NCBI GenBank assembly: GCA_030280995.1
Contig: JASXTE010000010.1
Location: 20,477,823-20,541,822 of the forward strand
DNA length: 64,000 nucleotides
Origin: Hemileia vastatrix
Taxonomy: Eukaryota; Basidiomycota; Pucciniomycetes; Pucciniales; Zaghouaniaceae
Direction of reading: 5' to 3'
Below the pieces are notes generated by a model that saw only the letters and a program-made list of their open reading frames with translations, did not search any database and was not told the origin of the DNA. This document shows positions 11,561 to 24,555 of the stretch, one piece after another. Each line of letters starts with the position of its first letter. Within the stretch, counting starts at the first letter, position 1. Position numbers and translations under genes: made by a program.

Positions 11561-12697
11561 TGTCGGTCAGTCGTCTAGAAGATATAAGAGAAGAGGGAAG
11601 AAAAGAGAGGAGGACAAGAAGGAGATAATAGTTTTAGAAATAAAGAAATAAAAACAATTAAAATTATTTAATTTATTTGAGAGAAGGCAACGATGAGTGA
11701 TCTGAGAAGTGACAACAAATTGGTTTTATAAATATTATTATTATTTAAGTAAGATTTCTGCGCGGCAAACAATATAATTACTATCAGACTTAAGGCAACC
11801 TTTAATTTGTTATATAGACTTTTAATCAGAATTGTATTACTAAAAAAAAATATAAACGTAGTAAAATAGTATTTAATTTGTTGAGTGTATAATAAGTGAT
11901 AAGGCTACAGGGGATTATCCAAGGCCCTTTTATAGGCAATGGGTCCTCTGAAGCGCTACTATATTTGTAAATACAATGATTAGAATGGAATAAAACAAAC
12001 ATATCAAAAGAATAAATGAAACATAACAATATAGAGAAAAACATGAAACAAATAATTAAAAGCCCAATCAAGAATCCAATTTCCCCGCCATTAATTCCCA
12101 AATCAGTAAGTGACAATAGTGAATAACTAAACAAGATTGGAAACATAGGAACTATGAGAAATATAATTCCAAACAGATGGTACATTCTGATTAAAGGACA
12201 TTTTAAGTGAAACAAAAAAATAATTTGACGCAACAAAACAAGCAATTAATCTCAATTTAGTCCAAATTAACTTATTTGTTTTTTCTAACACAATTAAGGG
12301 CCAAAAGAAGCGTCATTAATTATTGTTTAGTATCATATGAGAGGTATTATTTAATATATAAATTTAAGTAATTAATTTAAATATATTATAAATCAATTTT
12401 TCACTTGTAATTATAATATATGTTTTTCAATTAATTAAATATAAATTTATAATTATTAAATACATAAAAATGTGCCATTATTTGTAGAATATATTATATT
12501 ATGCTCAATTTAATTGTATATAAAAATATATATAACCAATAAATTTAATGTAACATTTGTATATAATAAAATTCTTATATAATTTCATTATGCAATAAAA
12601 TATTAAGTTATATTCATTAAATACAAGTCTTACCCACTCTTTAAGGTTTTATAATTTATATATCATTTACTGGACTCCTGGCATAGCCTGGCTGACA
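11561..12697 (-). repeat. 3' LTR of element A
   Basis: On the plus strand it begins TGTCGGTCAGTCG and ends GGCTGACA; in element orientation it begins TGTCAGCC and ends CCGACA. In element orientation a TATAAAA box lies at 11935-11929, preceded upstream by AGCGCTTC near 11957-11950, as in F. The adjoining internal tract (about 12698-12716) reads AGAGTGAGGGAG on the minus strand, a good polypurine tract. Confidence 0.95.
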
Positions 12698-12732
12698 CTC
12701 CCTCACTCTAAAAAAAAACAATAAAAAAAATG

Positions 12733-15700
12733 CTAAGATTTTTTCTTTTTGTATTTTTTCAACAGAGCAGGCAGATTTGAAATTTCTTTGCCAGGTATCC
12801 ATGCATCATGTTCAGATGATTTGTTTTTATATCTCAATAAATATTCAGTACCTCTTTCAGAAGTGATAATTCTATCATTGAGAATTTTATCAATTTCTGC
12901 TGTTTCTGTGACTTCCTGAGGGTTCTTCTTAGGTCTTCCTCTTCTTTTTGGAAATAAGTCACTGTTGGAAGTATAAGGTTTAAGCAAAGAAATGGGAAAG
13001 ACAGGATGTTTCCTATCATATGGAGAATTCAATACAACTTCCACTGCATTATCACCAACCATTCTTTTAACAACAAATGGTCCTACAAAAGGATCTTTTA
13101 ATTTGTGGTTACCTTGTAAATTGAAATGGACAGTAGAGATCAACACTTCATCACCCTTGTTAAATGTGTATTCTTTATGGGATTTATCCCATCTTTTCTT
13201 TTTATATTCAAATGCTTTATCAATACAACTCTGAGCATGTTTTCTGCATAGCTGTTGCATTTGCATAAAAGATTTTACACCAGGGTGTAGTTCCAACTTA
13301 GGTAATTTATTATTGAGAATCTGAGCAGGAGTGTTTGGGACATAACCTAACCAAAGCTCAAAAGGCTTTTTCTCAGTGACAGAATGAACAGTGCTATTAT
13401 ATGCAAATTCAAGACCAGGCAAAAGAGTGACCCAATCATGAGTAAATCTGTCATTATCTTTATATTCTAAACCAAAGGCACAATACCTTCTAATCATATC
13501 TTCCAGAGTTTGAATCATTCTTTCAGCTAGACCATCAGTCTGAGGATGGTGAGCTGTAGACAATTTTAACTCACAGCGACAAATATCCATCAAAGAGGTC
13601 CAAAACTCAGAAGTGAATTTTGGATCCCTATCAGAGATAATGGCTTTTGGAAAACCAATAATATTAAACATGTAAGACCACCATAAGAAAGCTAATTCTT
13701 TGGTGGATACATCTTTGTGGGTTGGAATAAATTTGCACATTTTTGTGAATCTATCAACTATTACCCAACAAGAGTTAAAGCTGTCTTTACCTGCAACAGG
13801 AAGACCAGTGACAAAATCCATATTAATGATTTGCCAGGGAGCACTAGGTGCTTCAATATGTTGTAATAACCCTGCTCTCTTACCTGTTAACCTTTTAGAT
13901 TTTTGGCAGGAATCACAAGATTCAACATATAATTTTGTGTCTTCAGACATATTAGCCCACCATGCAGTGTTTTTGATTCTAATCAATGTTTTTTCAAGAT
14001 CAAAATGACCAGCTAATATGTCATCATGACAAAGTTTAAGGATAGTTTCTTTCATTGAAGGAGGAATAACAATTACATTGGTAAGCTTCCTTCTATAATA
14101 TATATAACCATCTTCAATAGAAAACTTTCCTTTATTTAAAGCATTTTGGTACTTTGCAGGAAGAGTTTTTATTAATGCTTGAATTGAAGCATTTTTAGGA
14201 TCATTCAAAATAGTAACTAATTTATTTAAGTCAGAATCTTTATCATATGAATCCAGTATTAACTGTAATAACTCTTCTTCCATATCAACTATAAATATAC
14301 CATGTATATGAACAGTATCATCTTCAGGTACATAAGCAGGATTGGAGTCATTATTTGGCAGAGGCAATCTGGAGAGCATATCAACATTAGAGTGAACATT
14401 TCCAGCTCTATGGATAATAGTCATCCTTCCTCTGTATTCTTGAACAGCAAGTTGCCACCTGAACATATGTCTGTTAGGTGTTTTGAGGTTTAAGAGAGAT
14501 TTCACAGCACTACAGTCAGTTACCAACTCAAATTTTTGGTCATCCAAGTAGTAATGAAGTTTCTCAAGAGCCCAAACAACTGCTAAGCACTCCAATTGAG
14601 TGGCACCATATTTCAATTCACTATTTCTTAAGGTTCTTGAAATATAACAAATTACAACCTCTGAGGATTTATCATTAATAATTTGCTTTTGGTGAAGGGC
14701 AGCACCCAGACCAATAAAGCTAGCATCTGTATAAAGTACAAATGGCTTGTTAAAATCTGGGAGAGCCAATATAGGGGCTGTCATTAAGCAATTTTTCAAT
14801 GTATTAAAAGCTTTCTGACAGTCATCATTCCAGAGAAAAGCAACATCTTTTCTGGTTAGTTTTGTAAGAGGCAAGGCTATGACCTGATAATTTTTAATAT
14901 ATTGTCTATAATAGCCACACATACCTAAAAAACTTTGTATTTCTCTTACAGAAGTTGGTGCTTTCACATTTTGAATGGCAGCAACTTTATTATGGTCTAC
15001 ACAAATTTGTAAGCCTGACACAACATGGCCAAGGACTTTCAAAGATTGAAAACCAAATTTACACTTTTTTAAAGATAAGGTCATATTGATTTCATCCATT
15101 TTTTGGAAAACTCTATTTAAGTGAATCATATGTTCATCAAAAGTTTTAGAAAAAACAATAATATCATCAATATAAACCATGAGCCAACCTTCAATAGTTT
15201 CTTGATGGAAAGTGTTATCCATGACTTTCTGGAAAACTGAAGGAGCATTTTTAGGGCCAAATGGCATCCTAACATACTTATATATTCCCATATGAGTAGC
15301 AATAAGCAAAAAATTTTGAGAATTTTTCTCAACTGGAACTTGATGATAACCTTTATTACCATCCAGACAACTAATAAATTTTGCACCTTGCAAGGTAGCA
15401 TGTATTGAATTAATTCTGGGTAAAGGATAAATATCATCAACAGTATAAGTATTTAAAGCTCTGTAATCTCCACATAATCTAGCTTTATCTTTTTCATATG
15501 AAATCAAGACTGGGGAGATGACACAATATTTGGGGGTGACATTCACTTTCTCAATGATATTCATTTTCAATAATGTTTCAATATTATCTTCAATATCTTT
15601 TCTTTTTGATGGAGAAGCAGGATATGGTTTTTTCTTAAGGGAAGGAGGAATATCACTCAAATTACAGGATAAGGTAATTTTCCTTTCTTCCCGAACGATT

Positions 15701-18225
15701 CCCAAGACATGAGAACCATGAGCAAAAGCCATAGGGAAAGAGGTAATAGAGGCAACAATAGAATCCTTTTGTTCATTAGTCAAATGATCACCAAAAGAAG
15801 CGGTATTTATTTCATGTAATAAATCATCCATTTCAGTTGTTGTTCTACCTTTACATTGGGTCAGTGAGTTACAAGATTTCAACAAATGCCCAGAAGGTTT
15901 AGGAGAAGAAATTTTGAATTTTCTTTTCCCATTCATTCCTAAGGTAAAGCAATTATTTGCTGGGTCTAGTTTCACACCAAACATGGTTAAAATATCATTT
16001 ACCATAATAAACCAATTGCTCAAATTATCATTTTTCATGACAACAAACTCACAAATAGATCTGACAAAACCACCATTATATTTGAAGAATACAGAGGTTT
16101 TGTATTTGCCAATAGGAAATAAGGTAGAACCATACCCTCTCCATTTTTCAGAAGTTATAGGCAATAATTTACTTAAATATTCCTTATCCACTGAAGCCAA
16201 AGCTTTTTCAGATACTACACTTCCTCCAGCACCAGAATCAAGAACTACATCAACATTTTTACCATTAATGATAACAGGTGCCTTTAAAGGGGATATGGGA
16301 ATAGAATTGTTAGTAATATCTTTAATTATCTCAGCATTTTCTACTGAAGATAAATTCAATACACAATCTTCAGATATATTATTTAAATAATGGACATCAT
16401 GTTCCAACATTAAAACATCTTTAACAGATTCATTGTCATAGGAGATATTACTTTCACAGTCACTGGAAGAATTATTGACATCAAGTTCAACTTCATCAGT
16501 GTCTTCATTTTGTTCAACAAGATGAATTTTCTTGTCACAAACATGACCCTTCTGCCACGGTTTGTTACATTTATAACAAGTATTTGTTGCATATTTTTTA
16601 GGTGCAACTGGGGCAGAGGGTTTACCAGATTTTTCTGGGAGCTTTATAGAAGGTTTATTCTGATCATTATAAGATTTACTAAGGTAATTCTTTGGTTCAT
16701 ATCTATGGTTGAGTAGTACTTCATTACAGATATTAATGAAAGAAGAATTTTCCCTTACATGCTCAGTTCTAGCAACAATCAAATCCCTAAGAGAATTTGG
16801 TAATTTATACAAGATTTTATCTCTCCAAATATCATAATCCATCTTTGGATCAATTGCTCTAAGGATTTTAGTTATTTTCATCAGAAAAACAATGGGCTTT
16901 TCAACAGAGGAGGATACATATCTAGTATTCTCATACAGTCTTTGCTGAGCTAACCTGAATTTTGAACCACCAAACTGATTCTCAATCAAGGATTTCCAAT
17001 CATTCCATGTATAATGATTGTTATCTAAGAGGACAGATTCATACCACATCAAGGCTACATTGGAAAATAAAGAAATTAGCTTAGAAACAATTTCCTCATC
17101 AGGTAGTTTATAAGATCTCTTTAAATTATCAATTCTCTGGATAAAGTGTTGCCAATCAGAGGAAGAATCACCATCAAAGGTAGGATATTGGTCTAACTTA
17201 GGCCAATTTTTCTGACTACTGGGATGGTCCACTTTTTGGTTTGAATTATTCATTAGTAATAATTCCTGAAGTTTAGCCAGGTGTTCAGAAATTTCATTAT
17301 TTACAGAAACAGCTGGTGCATGACCATCACAAGTTTTTTGCTAGTAGCAAAAGATTTTACAGACTCATTGTCAGTTTGTTTAATGGTTGAAATATGAGGA
17401 AGAAAGGATGAACTTTGTTCAGGTTTTTTCCCTTTATTTTTATGCAGCTTATTTGCAGAAATCTCATTTAATTCATTATTGATGGTTAAGGTTGAGAACT
17501 TTTCCTGTAGGTCAGACACATAGTTTCTTATTCTTGGAATTTCAGACATCTGGTCATTTACTTTTGCAAGAGATAGAACATTTCTGTCCTCAGAAACTGA
17601 GTGTTTGGTACTTAGTGCATGGAAGTCATTTTTTAGTTTCTTAAACTCATTTTGTAGAGATTTTATTTCATTTTTGAATGAATAATTTTCCTCAATAAGG
17701 GGTTTCAATTCACTAAATGTTTTATGTAGACTGATATTTCTATCTGAGATAGCTCTATGGTCACTTCTTATTTGTTTTTGTTGACTAAGAACAATATTTA
17801 AGGTTTCTTTTGATTTTTAAATAAGCTGTATCTTGTACAGAAGAACTCACTTTACATTGCAAGTGTAAATTATTTAATCTATCATTTTCATGGATTAACA
17901 CGTCTCTCACATGTTTGTCTTTCACAGTATTAAAATCAAGGGTATCTTTCAATATTTCCTCAGAAGTTTTTTCAATTAAGTTATAGATTTCAGGGGGAAC
18001 AGAATCATTTTTAATTGCAAGAGAGGGATTAATTAAAGATGTAGAAGTTAAATGTAAAGGTTCATTAAATGACAATTTTCTAATTACATCAATAGGGCTA
18101 CTAGTTACAGGAAGCTGTCTTTTAACAGGTTTAACTGTTCTTTCACCATGTTCAATAATATTACCTGCAGAAGAAGATTTATTAGAAAACATACCCAAGT
18201 GACTATCAACCAAATTACTTACCAT
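12733..18225 (-). pseudogene. Element A gag-pol polyprotein, two frameshifts in gag
   Basis: The frame 18225-12733 encodes Gag, protease, reverse transcriptase, RNase H, integrase and a chromodomain. Visible motifs: variant knuckle CYKCNKPWQKGHVC, protease DSGA (16239-16228), RT YIDD (15174-15163), RNase H LYTDAS and VTDCSA, integrase zinc site ending CDSC, catalytic Asp (MDFVTG), Asp (SDRDPKF) and Glu (DGLAERM), a GPF motif, and the chromodomain-like EYLLRYKNKSSEHDAWIP. Compared with F there is one extra A near 17820 and one base lost near 17335. Each shifts the frame, and the net change is zero, so 1506 codons downstream (17253-12733) are open. Homopolymer sequencing error is possible at both places. 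The family replicates in a cytoplasmic particle and integrates into chromatin; chromodomains are thought to guide target choice. Confidence 0.93.
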
Positions 18226-18900
18226 GGCAGAGGAGGAAACTTCCCCTGGGACTGGGTTTGGGATTGTGCTTGGGCTTTCTTTCTCCTGCTTTGTTGGTAG
18301 GGATGAGGAGGTGGATGGAAATTGGGTGTTCTGGATGGGCCAGGCTGATGATGAGGAGGGTGTTGCACATTCTGTTGGTAGTGACTCATTAGATAATCCC
18401 ATTTCCATTGCTCTACTTCCATAGTATTTGGATTTTGGATGGTTGAGCTGGGTGGCTGTGAAGGTTGAGCCTGAAATTGAAGCTGATTGGGAGGCAATTG
18501 AGGAGGGGCCTGGGCCTGAATCTGGTTCCTGAGTTCTTGGACCTGATCCCACAATGTGTCTACCTTTGCTTTGTACGTCATATTTTCTGTCTTCAACTCT
18601 TTTATATGACTGGATAGGTTTCTGATTTGTTGTGGCAGAGGAAGCTTTTTTATTTTGAAGCCTTTTGGAAGACCTTCTTGAGGCACTAGAGGCTTTACTT
18701 CCTTCTGTGGTACTGGGGGAAGGGGGTTTGGTTTGTTTGCATTTCCTGTCATTTCCACATCCTGCAGTATGTGAATTCTTTGTGTTAGCATAAGATTTTT
18801 TATGACCAACTTTAGAAGAACTTACAGTGTCAGCATCATAGTCAATTTCTATCTCATCCACTTGCATGTTATCCATTTTTTCTGCCAAATTGTTGGACAT
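18219..18900 (-). CDS. Element A ORF1, spliced gag-like protein (predicted)
   Basis: Predicted exon 1 is 18900-18826, the intron is 18825-18762 (64 nt, donor GTAAGTTC, branch-like GCTAAC, acceptor ATACTGCAG), and exon 2 is 18761-18219, giving about 205 residues. Splicing moves translation out of the gag-pol frame into a frame that stays open for 543 nt. That frame has a helical segment (SSHIKELKTENMTYKAKVD), a Pro/Gln-rich centre, EQWKWDYLMSHYQQNV, and a C-terminus ending PPLPW. The stop overlaps the ATG of the gag-pol ORF in ATGGTAA (18225-18219). F has the same structure, and the diverged D copy keeps splice sites and protein but not the unspliced frame. The alternative is that the unspliced frame is translated as the N-terminus of Gag-Pol. 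Confidence 0.65.
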
Positions 18901-19591
18901 ACTAATGGGAAGATTTATATTTTACTTTGTACTTTATATAAAAAAATAATCAAAGTTAGTCAATAATTGCTCCAAATAATATAAAAAAATTTTTTAATTA
19001 ATTAAATTATAGAAAAAATAACTTTCAATATAAAGTAATAATTAAAAAATTAATTTTTTAAAAAAATGGATTGCAAGTTTAAATTGGGAATAACAAGTAA
19101 GTTAATTCAACCAATTAATTACCAATATTAAATATGGCAATATATTGGGACTAAGCACAATGTACTTTTAAGTCAACCAAAATTAACAATAATTAATAAT
19201 AAAAAAAAAAATTAAATTAATAATTCAATTTGTATTAATAATAATGTCAATTCTTCTAGGACTAAGAGGATTTAACACTCTATAATGGTCAACTAGGAAA
19301 AAATTTTTAAAAATTGAACACTCACACTCAGTGAATCAGCAATTAAGCCACAATCACTGTTATTGCAATAAAAATATAGTAATATGAGTGAGAAGGCGCA
19401 AAGGTGAACTTACTATAGTGATCGAAAAATCACTTCAAAATAATATAAAAATTAATATTATATAAACCTAAGATGTCGAACCCAAGTTCGAAACACAGTC
19501 GCGGCAAAAGTTTCGTTTTGCTAGGTGGTCCGTGCGTTTTGTCGTTCGTCGCCAGGCTCGATCGTCGTCGTCGTTTGGAAAGGCCCTCAGT
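18901..19591 (-). promoter_or_regulatory. Element A leader with GC-rich structured start
   Basis: In element orientation the first 120 nt after the LTR (19591-19472) are GC-rich and full of CGACGA repeats, in sharp contrast to the AT-rich remainder. They include a palindromic hairpin, TCGAAC loop TTGG GTTCGA. No TGG-initiated primer binding site follows the LTR directly; the internal region starts ACTGAGGGCC. The rest (19471-18901) is very AT-rich with no ORF. Packaging or primer functions are the usual roles of such leaders; here they are inference. Confidence 0.55.
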
Positions 19592-20729
19592 TGTCGGTCA
19601 GTCGTCTAGAAGATATAAGAGAAGAGGGAAGAAAAGAGAGGAGGACAAGAAGGAGATAATAGTTTTAGAAATAAAGAAATAAAAACAATTAAAATTATTT
19701 AATTTATTTGAGAGAAGGCAACGATGAGTGATCTGAGAAGTGACAACAAATTGGTTTTATAAATATTATTATTATTTAAGTAAGATTTCTGCGCGGCAAA
19801 CAATATAATTACTATCAGACTTAAGGCAACCTTTAATTTGATATATAGACTTTTAATCAGAATTGTATTACTAAAAAAAAAATATAAACGTAGTAAAATA
19901 GTATTTAATTTGTTGAGTGTATAATAAGTGATAAGGCTACAGGGGATTATCCAAGGCCCTTTTATAGGCAATGGGTCCTCTGAAGCGCTACTATATTTGT
20001 AAATACAATGATTAGAATGGAATAAAACAAACATATCAAAAGAATAAATGAAACATAACAATATAGAGAAAAACATGAAACAAATAATTAAAAGCCCAAT
20101 CAAGAATCCAATTTCCCCGCCATTAATTCCCAAATCAGTAAGTGACAATAGTGAATAACTAAACAAGATTGGAAACATAGGAACTATGAGAAATATAATT
20201 CCAAACAGATGGTACATTCTGATTAAAGGACATTTTAAGTGAAACAAAAAAATAATTTGACGCAACAAAACAAGCAATTAATCTCAATTTAGTCCAAATT
20301 AACTTATTTGTTTTTTCTAACACAATTAAGGGCCAAAAGAAGCGTCATTAATTATTGTTTAGTATCATATGAGAGGTATTATTTAATATATAAATTTAAG
20401 TAATTAATTTAAATATATTATAAATCAATTTTTCACTTGTAATTATAATATATGTTTTTCAATTAATTAAATATAAATTTATAATTATTAAATACATAAA
20501 AATGCGCCATTATTTGTAGAATATATTATATTATGCTCAATTTAATTGTATATAAAAATATATATAACCAATAAATTTAATGTAACATTTGTATATAATA
20601 AAATTCTTATATAATTTCATTATGCAATAAAATATTAAGTTATATTCATTAAATACAAGTCTTACCCACTCTTTAAGGTTTTATAATTTATATATCATTT
20701 ACTGGACTCCTGGCATAGCCTGGCTGACA
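19592..20729 (-). repeat. 5' LTR of element A
   Basis: It matches the 3' LTR with a handful of differences, such as T/A in the TTTGTTATATAG region, one A-run length change and T/C in AAAATGTGCC. The right end GGCTGACA abuts the target duplication GTAAC. In element orientation the TATAAAA box is near 19973-19967. Confidence 0.95.
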
Positions 20730-20734
20730 GTAAC

Positions 20735-20961
20735 TGGGGTATAATAGTTTTTATCTGTGACTAATATAATTTTGAATCAGTCAACATTGATACCTCCTAA
20801 TGTAATAGGTATACCTTCATCTATGAAGGAGTTAATGTTAAGTATTCTCCATGATGATATTTTAGAGGATAATTTAGATTTTAATAAAGCATAACTTAAG
20901 TTTAAAACACAGACATGTGAATAAAAATTAAGGAATATGTAAAAAATACATTGACACATGT
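20735..20961. other. Non-element sequence between A and E
   Basis: This continues the flank that A split at GTAAC and runs up to the E LTR at 20962. I see no gene or motif in it. Confidence 0.5.
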
Positions 20962-22045
20962 TGTGGTCTTCCAACATTGGCAGAGGCCTTTGTTGGTCTG
21001 TTTGAAGCTGTTTTGGTATGTCTTAATTGAAATTGGTTGAATAATTGGGTGTTTTTCTAGTTTTATTCAGTGAATATTGGGACTATGGGTATGTAAGTAA
21101 TGCCATTGGATAGCCCTGGTTTTTCTCAATATTTCATGTCTTGTTGACATTTTTCATATTTTAAGTTTTTAATGGTCATTTGCTCATTTTTCATTTCTAA
21201 AAGATAGCTGTTTAATTTTGTTTTTTGTGTTTTACGTGCTAACCTTAGGTCTTAGCGTTAAGTGCTTAGTACCATTAAGTAGAGCTAATTTGTCTCTATA
21301 TTTTATGCCACAATTTTTTCATAGCTTAATTTTGTGTTTTAAGAGTTTTAGTAGTCATGGCAGATTTTTCTAAGTATTTTGGGCTTTATTGGAGGTTTTT
21401 GGTGGTTTTCTGACTTCAGGGAGGTCTGGTCACTTCTAGGAAGGCTGCCCACCTTGGTTATAAAAGGCTGGGGAGCGCTTCTAGAGGGTTTTTATTTAAT
21501 TTGGCTGCCAAAAGTGCCAAATTCATTGCTGTGCATGGATTTTTTAGATGGTGCTCTAGGTGTACACACTGAATAAGACAGTTTGGAACAAGTTTAATTA
21601 TCATACAAGAATCTGGAGGTGATATGATTGTTCATCATTCAGTTTTCACTGTTTTTGGTCACAATTGGCTGTGTTTGTTGCAAGTTTAGCTCTTCATTTA
21701 ACTCAACTTTGGCAACTGGTTTCTCTGGTGTAGCTTTGCAACATGCATCAAGTATTACTGCTGTTATCTGTGCAACAAGTGCACAGTGTTTTATTTTTCT
21801 GGTGTGGATCTTTCTGTATTTTAGGTTTTTGGTTCTTTGGTTCTCAGTGGTCTGCTATTAACTACTGTCTTGACTTGTTAAGCAGTCAAGAATTGTGTAG
21901 GAAGGGGTATAGTAACAGTCTATAATTTGCTGTAGAAAATAAATCTCACCTGGTATTTTCTCAAAGGGCCAGGGGCTTTTTCTCCAGTTTTACTCTAACT
22001 CCCTTGGTCAAGGCTTATAGCTAGTACTATAGGATTGTTAAAATT
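20962..22045 (+). repeat. 5' LTR of element E
   Basis: It starts TGTGGTCTTCC and ends just before the primer site at 22048. A TATAAAA box is at 21459-21465 with AGCGCTTC at 21474-21481, just downstream of it. Its sequence parallels the B LTR, but its 3' half differs from the C LTR, so E/B and C are different LTR subfamilies. Confidence 0.8.
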
Positions 22046-22047
22046 TC

Positions 22048-22064
22048 TGGCACCTAACATGGGG
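22048..22064 (+). promoter_or_regulatory. Primer binding site of element E
   Basis: TGGCACCTAACATGGGG lies directly after the LTR and matches the C site TGGCGCCCAACATGGGG with two changes. The TGG start pairs with the CCA end of a tRNA. The tRNA identity cannot be assigned by eye. Confidence 0.75.
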
Positions 22065-22150
22065 TGAGGATTTGTTAGCTTTTTGGATTTTCTGTTACTT
22101 TTGGACTCTCTTCTGTGGCTGGAAATAGGTTTTATGGAATCTATTGGACC

Positions 22151-22895
22151 ATGGATTCTGGACCCTCTTTCTCTAGTGGTGTTAGTGGCACTGTTGGTGC
22201 TGCTGAGGATAGTAATCCTCCTATTTCTGTTAGGCCTTCTAACAGGATCAACTCTTGGAAGGGGCCTATATTTATGGGGGAGGATGTAAAGTTGTTTCTT
22301 AAGCTGTTTGAGGCTGCTGTGAATATGGATGGGGCTTCTCACTTGGACATGGTAAAGCAAGTCATCTTCTACATTGGTGACAGGGCTCTGTTGAAGGAAG
22401 TTTCCTCTATGGAGGGTTATAGGAGGAAAGATTGGAAAAATTTGTGTCTGCAGATGACAGACAGGTGGGGATCAAGGTACTCTATGGTGAATCTCAATAT
22501 GATTGCAAGTGAATGGTAATCTTATGGAGGTGTGGACAACTTCCATACTTATAGGAAGTTTCTGGTTCAGTTAGAGCCAGTGATGGATTATTTGGTGGAT
22601 ATGCAGGAGTTGGGGAGTACTGACTCTGCAAGGGATATTTTCTGGTCTTCTTTGGCCAGGAATGTTAGGATTGATGTGTTAAAGGAGTTGGCAAGGAAGG
22701 ATAAGATAAAGATTCTTCCTAATGGCAATCAAAAATTTCCTTCTCTTTCTGTGGTTAAGGAGTTTGTAGAGGGACATCTGAAACTGTTGGAAGTTGATTC
22801 TTGCCAAGAAGCTAGCACCAAGTATGTTAGCAAGATCAGTGAAGATTTTTCTGAAAATGTGGATGAATCTAGGAAGAAGAAAAGTGTGAACTAGG
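22151..22895 (+). pseudogene. Element E gag, N-terminal and capsid part
   Basis: From ATG at 22151 (MDSGPSFSSGVSGTV) the capsid-like text runs to a TAA at 22517-22519, resumes at 22532 and continues to a TAG at 22893-22895. Motifs shared with C Gag include LDMVKQ, a DW followed by a K/L-rich helix, and EFVEGHLKLLEVD. Family role: particle formation around element RNA. Two in-frame stops inactivate it. Confidence 0.75.
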
Positions 22896-22933
22896 GGAAG
22901 GCTCCTGAGAAGCCTAAAGAGGTTGATCCACTA

Positions 22934-23683
22934 GTGGAGCAGTCTTCTGATCTGACAAAACAGCTACATAATTTTGTTCAGGAGGCTCAGAAGGCAAATA
23001 AGGATCCTTCTCAGCCTAGTGATTTTGATAGGAGGGTTGGTAGGAGTAATCCTTGGGTCTGCTCTAATTGCAGCAGGAAGGGCCACAAGTCCAATGATTT
23101 TTGGGCACTGAATAAAGATGTGTCTAAAGGGAAAGTGGAATTTGATGGGAAAGTGTTCAAGTTCCCAGATGGTTCTTTTGTGAAGCCTAATGATGGTCAG
23201 GCTCCAGTGGACTTGGTGAGGAGGAGACATAATGTCAACTCAAGGAGGCCAAGGTTTGAAGAGTTTCCAAATGAGGCTTCTTCTTCTGGTAAAGATGCAG
23301 ATAATGGGAAGGGAAAGGGAAAGGATGCTTATAGAGTCTCATTTACATCTTCCTTTGGTGGTTTTGAGTTGTATTCTTGTGGTGGAAAGTCAAGTGGGGA
23401 ATGCTTGGCTGGTGTTTATGATGTAGAAGCAGGAAAGGTGGGAATACCTAAGATCAGTTCTCAGGCTCACTCAAAGCCTAAGATTTCAAAGGTGGATCCT
23501 AAGTTGAGTGCAGCTAGGAAGAAGTACAGTAAAGAGGAGCTGTATAAAATGCAGAAGGGTGTGGAAGATATGCCCCCCCCTAGTTTTGGAGCATTGGAAA
23601 TGAATTGTGAGTCAATGCCTATGGATGTTGATTCTGACTCTGGGGAGAATTCCCCTTTGGCTTCATTGCCAAAGCTTTCTTGA
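22934..23683 (+). pseudogene. Element E gag C-terminal region with knuckle variant
   Basis: The open segment has a knuckle-like CSNCSRKGHKSNDF in which the last Cys of C-x2-C-x4-H-x4-C is Phe, as in B. Downstream are FPDGSFVKPNDG, PVDLVRRRHNVNSRRPRF, a Ser/Gly/Lys-rich stretch and KKYSKEELYKMQKG. It ends at a TGA (23681-23683) before the protease. Basic content fits RNA binding. Confidence 0.7.
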
Positions 23684-24555
23684 GTTAGAGGGTCTGGTGA
23701 GGGATCTGGTTTTTTTCCTGTTGATGATAAATCTGTTGGTGGTTCTGGTCCTCAAGAATCTTCCAGGACCAAGGTAGTGAAGCAAAGAGCTCACTTTGAG
23801 AGGCCAGTGGTTTCTGGCCAAGTTGATGTTATTTACTCTGTCCTGTAAAGGATGAATCAGCATCAGGTTTCCCTTACTTATAGGGAGTTGTATGCTATTA
23901 GTCCTGGGTTTGCTTCTTGGCAGAAAAAGTTGTTGACCAGGAGAATGGTTTCTTCTGGGGAGGTAGAATACATTTGTCATTCTGCTAAAAGATTCGATGA
24001 GGGGTTGGAAACTCATTTATTCTGCACCTCTGGGGTATGTCAATGTCATGCTGAACCGAAGGGAGGCTAGGGCATTGGTGGATTCAGGTTCTCAGATTAA
24101 CCTGATTTCTTTTTTTGAGGCTACTCATCTGGGCCTCCCCATCAAGACAGGTATTGGTGGTAATTTGAGAGGGATTGGTGGCCATGTCACTGATTTGGTT
24201 GGAATATCTGAATTTGTGAAGTTAGATGCTGGTGGAGCCTCAGGGAAGGTTCTTTTTATATTGCTAAAGCATCTGTAAAAGCTGTTTTGGGTGGGCCATT
24301 CTTGATGGATTTTCAAGCAAGAATTGGTTATCAGTTTGATTTTGGAAACAGTTTGGAGTTGACTAGTGAAGATGAAAGGAGACTTCACATGAGGTTATCA
24401 TTTCCTGGAGAGGATGGTTAGGAGACCAGGCCAGGCTTGTCTTCAATGTGCCAGTGCATGGATTTTTGTAGGAGAAGAACAGAAGTGGGTGCAGCCTCTG
24501 GTTTTTTGGAGTGTGGCTCAGGATCTAGATGGAGTCTGTCTTTTTTAGAGTGATG
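23684..24555 (+). pseudogene. Element E aspartic protease region
   Basis: Pieces around 23852-24278 and 24279-24555 correspond to B 3381-2539. The catalytic motif ALVDSGSQINLISFF is intact at 24081-24092 (DSGS), followed by THLGLPIKTGIGG. A frame change near 24000-24020 and one near 24265, plus a TAG near 24420, break the protein. This region has no counterpart in C. Confidence 0.75.

Larger units (their letters stand above)
11561..20729 (-). mobile_element. Element A: full-length family 1 Ty3/gypsy chromodomain retrotransposon
   Basis: Two near-identical LTRs (11561-12697 and 19592-20729) flank about 6.9 kb of internal sequence read on the minus strand. A 5-bp target duplication GTAAC lies at 11556-11560 and 20730-20734. 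The LTRs differ at only a few positions that I could see, so the insertion is fairly recent. The pol half is open with all catalytic motifs present; only two small indels in gag disable it. It is closely similar to F through the coding region, but its LTRs are about 124 bp shorter. Confidence 0.97.

Noticed and set aside
11826..12245. 139-codon hydrophobic ORF in the A LTR (and 19699-20277), membrane-protein-like
   Set aside because: It spans the TATA region of the LTR on a T-rich strand, where long hydrophobic frames arise by chance. The F LTR frame shares only a short tail (SASEDPLPIKGPWIIPC).
19470..19500. tRNA-like T-arm (GGTTCGA) in the family 1 leader
   Set aside because: There is a small palindrome only; no A box, anticodon arm or acceptor stem could be built around it.
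19473..19682. Arg-rich 69-codon ORF across the A leader and LTR
   Set aside because: It is antisense to the element and a by-product of the CGACGA-rich leader; the F counterpart (36932-36738) shows the same shadow.
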